Assembly: GCA_016709575.1 (NCBI GenBank) | Contig: JADJMM010000006.1 | Location: 186,001-250,000 of the forward strand | Length of the DNA: 64,000 nucleotides | Source of the DNA: Sphingobacteriaceae bacterium | GTDB lineage: Bacteria > Bacteroidota > Bacteroidia > B-17B0 > Aurantibacillaceae | Reading direction: 5' to 3' | Shown: one piece after another, positions 60,804 through 64,000 of the stretch | How positions within the stretch are numbered: position 1 is the stretch's first letter | Layout: every line of letters begins with the position of its first letter | Program-made: the position numbers and the translations under genes | Notes under the pieces: generated by a model | The model's database searches: none | The model's input: only the letters and a program-made list of their open reading frames with translations | Told to the model about the DNA's origin: nothing

Positions 60804-63358
60804 GGGTTTCAACAAGCATTTCCTTTTGGGTTTTCATGGGTTCTTGAGAAATTGTAATCAATAACTCTTTTAGTTTCTTATACATGAATTTCTTGCCTTT
60901 TGGTCCACCAAACTGATCCGGTAAACCATCTGTTAAGGTATATACCACGTCGCCTTTTACAAGATCAAGATTATGTTGTGTAAACGGCACATGGTCTTTA
61001 TCATGTTTACCAACCGGCATTTTATCGGGGGCTAATTCAATAATCTGATTTTCTTACTATCCATATCGGATTATTGGCTGCCGAATAAGTTAATTTGTTA
61101 TTTGTAAAATCAAAACTTACTAAACTGCAATCCATTCCGTCTTTTCCTCCAAACTCACTGCCGTCTTTTTTTAAACGCTCTATAATGGTATTTCTGGTAT
61201 GATTAAAAATTTCTGCTGGTTCCAACAATCCTTGTTCAACAGCTTTTTCGAGCGATGAAATATTTAATATACTCATAATGGCACCCGGCACACCATGTCC
61301 GGTACTATCTGCAGTAGCCAAAATGAAATTATTGTTCTTTAATTCAGTTGCCCAATAAAAATCGCCACTCACCACGTCTTTGGGTTGAAAGAATACAAAA
61401 TGCTCTTTTAAATTAGAATCCAAAATTTCTGAACTTGCCAAGAAACTTCTTTGAATCCGTTCAGCATAATTGATACTATCAGTTATCTCCTTATGCTTTT
61501 CTTCCACTATTTCTTTTTGATGCGATATCACCAAGTTTTGTTTTTGAGTTTCTTGTTCTTTTAACTCAATAATTTTCTTTTGTTTACTGGTTACTCTAAA
61601 ACGGTTCACCATAAAACCTGAAAACACTAAAACCAAAGCTAAACCTCCATACAAAGAATAACTTTTCGTTTTTTCTACTTTAAGTTGTGCTGATATAACT
61701 TTTTTCTCTTCATTAACTCTAACACTATCCGCCAAAGCTTTTTTCTCGTAATCATATTTAAGTTGACTTTTTATACCGGCTTTACGCGTTTCTTTATTAT
61801 GAATACTATCACGATAAATAATAAAATTTTTATAATGAACGTAAGCTGCTAAATAATTTCCTGTGGCTGAATCAATTTTTGAATGCGTATTTTCTGCTAG
61901 TAATAAATTCTCAGGAAATCCAAGTTGTTTTGACAATACTATTGAACTGTCGCAATAAGCCAATGCCAGCGGATATTTTTTTTGCTTCAAGTACAACTTG
62001 CTTAAATTATTAAAAACAAATGCTAAGCCCTCTTTACCCCTGATTTCGGTGTACAACTTCAGACTTCTGTTAAAAGAATTCATGGCATTCGACAGGTCAC
62101 CTTTTTTCACATAGATCTCTCCCATTTTATTTAGTGCACCCGCCATACCTTTTCTATTGCCCATTTCTTCACGTATTTTTAAACTCCGGCTAAAATAGTT
62201 TAACGCTTCTTCAATATTCTTTTGCGCATCATACAAAGTGCCAATATTAAGCAGTGCAGCAGCTATTGCAGATTTCTCACCGGCTCCTTCACTCATTTTC
62301 AAACTTTTATTATAATAATCGGCGGCATTGATGTGATCGCCTTGTGCATAATACATTGCCCCAATATTGCACAACATAAGAGCTATTCCTTTCTTTTCAC
62401 CTATTTCTTCGTATAATTTTAAACTTTTGCTCATGTATTCCACCGCCTTTTGAATGTTCCCCTGATCATTGTATGTATTGCCAATATTATTCAAGGTAAT
62501 TGCCATTCCTAACTTACTTCCCATCTCCTCTTTTATTTTTAAACTTCTATTGTAATACTCAAGAGCTTTTAAAATATCACCTTGTTTGTCGTATAAAATC
62601 GCAATATTATTAAGCGATCCTGATATACCGTTTTTATCTTTTATCTCTTCTCTTATATTTAAACTTTGAAGATAATTTACTAAAGCCTTCTCATAATCTC
62701 CTTTATCAGAATAAATCATGCCGATATTATTAAGCCCTATGGCAAAATTTTGTTTATTTCCCGTTTCCTCCGCAATAGCTATACTCTTCGTATAATACTC
62801 TATTGCTTTGGTTAAATTTCCCCGTTCTTCATAAATATGACCGATATTATTAAGCAATATCCCAACATTCTGTTTGTTTCCTAATTCTTCAAATAGCTTA
62901 TTAGACTTCTCATAAAATTCGAGGCCTTTAATTACATTACCATTATGTTCGTGGAGATAACCAAGGTTGTTATAACACTCCGCAATACCCTCCTTGTTTT
63001 TAATTTCTTCGTAGATCTTTAAACTTTTTGTGGTATAATCAAGAGCATTGGTAATATCACCAGCCACATTGCATAAGTAACCTTTATTTACAAATGTGCC
63101 CGCCAAAGCTCTTTTACCATTTACTTTAATTTTTTGATTACTGCTTTCACATAACTTTACAGCAATATTGTAAGCCTGATCATTATATTTAGGCCATAGA
63201 CTTTCATCAGGAAGATTCACTATGATCTGCAACAAAATATTAACTTTTGTTGTGTCATGCTTTGCACTGTTAAGAAGAATTTCAAGAGAGTCAGTCGTTT
63301 TATTTTGAGAAAACAATAAACAAGGAGTAGCAAGTACAATGAACAAGATTTTTTTCAT
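60739..63358 (-). CDS. TPR-SpoIIE (PP2C-type) phosphatase, one frameshift
   Basis: About 872 residues. Signal peptide MKKILFIVLATPCLLFSQN, then about eleven regular TPR units of 40 residues in the form 'G.A.alnNIG.iY...Gdi.kAleYY.kSLkI.Eei' (for example NNIGHIYEERGNLTKAIEYY). One membrane helix near residue 570 (SLYGGLALVLVFSGFMV), a coiled coil with EEKHKEITDSINYAERIQ, and a SpoIIE phosphatase with SGDFYW, DSTGHGVPGA, GKDGMD, TDGLPDQFGG and QVDDVCLIG. The frame changes near 61050: WIVRK continues as NQIIELAPDKMPVG; an A run carries one base too many. Same family as the gene at 943 but with more TPRs. Its partner proteins are not in the window. Confidence 0.88.
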
Positions 63359-63422
63359 GTTTAAAAGTAGATAATTAAGAGCCTATCTACAATTTAATTT
63401 TTAAGTACTTGAGAACTAACGG

Positions 63423-63659
63423 TCACTGGATTTCCCCGTCTTCTAGAAGTTCAATGTAAAGTTTTTCTACTTTCTTTCGGGCCCAATCTGTTTTGCGCAA
63501 AAACGTTAAACTTGATTTTATACTTGGATTTTCGGAAAAACAACGGATTTTAATAATTGTACCCAATTCTTCCCAACCAAAATGATACACGAGTTGTTTT
63601 ACAATCATTTCAAGTGTTTTACCATGTAAAGGATCTTTCGGTTTATTTTCCATGTTCAC
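63423..63659 (-). CDS. VF530-family (DUF2132) small protein
   Basis: A 78-residue protein. DPLHGKTLEMIVKQLVYHFGWEELG, then IKIRCFSENPSIKSSLTFLRKTDWARKKVEKLY, is the full signature of the VF530 family, a small helical domain annotated as DNA-binding from structure; its cellular role is unknown. It overlaps the 3' end of rnhA by 17 bp on the same strand, so the two genes are probably coupled. Confidence 0.88.
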   Translation of the reverse strand: MNMENKPKDPLHGKTLEMIVKQLVYHFGWEELGTIIKIRCFSENPSIKSSLTFLRKTDWARKKVEKLYIELLEDGEIQ

Positions 63660-64000
63660 TTACTTTTGTGCGTACTAAATTACGAACTAAAATATCAACT
63701 TCACGGTTCATAGCATCTCCATCTTTTTGATGCGCTTTTACTTTTGTGAAATTTATATCGTGAGTTTCTATTTGCTGAATTAATCTTTGAACTAAATCCG
63801 AATTCTGTATAGGCGTTCCTTTTTTGGTAATGAAATTCTTTTGCTTTAATCTTGTCTTACGGGTTAACAAATTAACCACATACTGACTATCCGAATACAC
63901 CTCAATACTATTTCTGGTTAAATTCTTGTCTTCTAAATATTCTACTGCTTTAATTACGCCGAGCAATTCCATTCTGTTGTGGGTTGTATCGGTTTCAATA
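63643..64000 (-). CDS. rnhA: Ribonuclease HI, 5' end outside window
   Basis: The last 119 codons of RNase HI, which degrades the RNA strand of RNA-DNA hybrids. Three of the catalytic acids are visible: Glu in THNRMELLGVIKA, Asp in VYSDSQYVVNLL, and Asp in MNREVDILVRN, together with the active-site His in KVKAHQ. The first catalytic Asp lies beyond the right edge. The ATG inside NRME at 63970-63972 is not the start, because conserved sequence (ETDTTHNR) continues upstream in frame to the window edge. Confidence 0.9.
   Translation of the reverse strand, partial: IETDTTHNRMELLGVIKAVEYLEDKNLTRNSIEVYSDSQYVVNLLTRKTRLKQKNFITKKGTPIQNSDLVQRLIQQIETHDINFTKVKAHQKDGDAMNREVDILVRNLVRTKVSEHGK

Overview
The window is AT-rich chromosomal DNA from a member of the Bacteroidota. 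The evidence is several proteins with C-terminal type IX secretion (T9SS) sorting domains of both type A and type B, PKD and SBBP repeat proteins, a replicative DnaE with an N-terminal DEDDh exonuclease, a fused E1 alpha/beta 2-oxoacid dehydrogenase, TPR-SpoIIE signalling proteins, a 'CCC motif' membrane protein, and TAnnTTTG-like promoter boxes with no obvious Shine-Dalgarno sites. A Flavobacteriia- or Chitinophagia-like lineage fits, but the genus cannot be told from this sequence. I see no tRNA, rRNA, insertion sequence, prophage or CRISPR array; the region reads as ordinary core chromosome with secreted-protein islands.

Layout. 0-10.7 kb, mostly minus strand: a partial DUF1761 protein, a SanA/YdcF protein, a TPR-SpoIIE phosphatase, two tandem lipoproteins, dnaE and a PH-domain membrane protein. 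10.7-14 kb: a TPR sensor that stops where its phosphatase domain should begin, ilvE and a metal-transporter-like membrane protein. 14-21 kb: two tandem secreted M4 metalloproteases with T9SS signals. 21-26 kb: an M23 peptidase, a WbqC-like protein and two overlapping signal peptidase genes, the second lacking its catalytic dyad. 26-32.6 kb: ribosomal protein L31, a zinc-ribbon protein, the fused E1 dehydrogenase, two DUF4468-like proteins, and envelope proteins. 32.8-44 kb: a giant PKD protein, an M48 lipoprotein protease, clpS, and two large tandem T9SS type B proteins. 44-53 kb: an ArsC-like protein, clpC, gyrA (divergent from clpC) and an M16 protease. 53-60 kb: two TPR proteins, then a signalling module of TPR-histidine kinase, LuxR response regulator, an orphan LuxR DNA-binding domain, short conserved direct repeats and a secreted SBBP protein. 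60-64 kb: a small secreted protein, a second TPR-SpoIIE phosphatase, a VF530-type protein and partial rnhA.

How the genes work together. Three themes recur: envelope export and processing (signal peptidase, T9SS cargo proteases and adhesin-like proteins), protein quality control (ClpS, ClpC, M48, M16), and signalling through membrane-anchored TPR sensors (two with SpoIIE output, one with histidine-kinase output, one with no output domain).

Quality warning. About a third of the genes, including essential dnaE (at least six breaks), are interrupted by single-base indels, many in homopolymers. Conserved protein sequence continues in another frame on each side, so I treat these as sequence errors and annotate whole genes rather than fragments.
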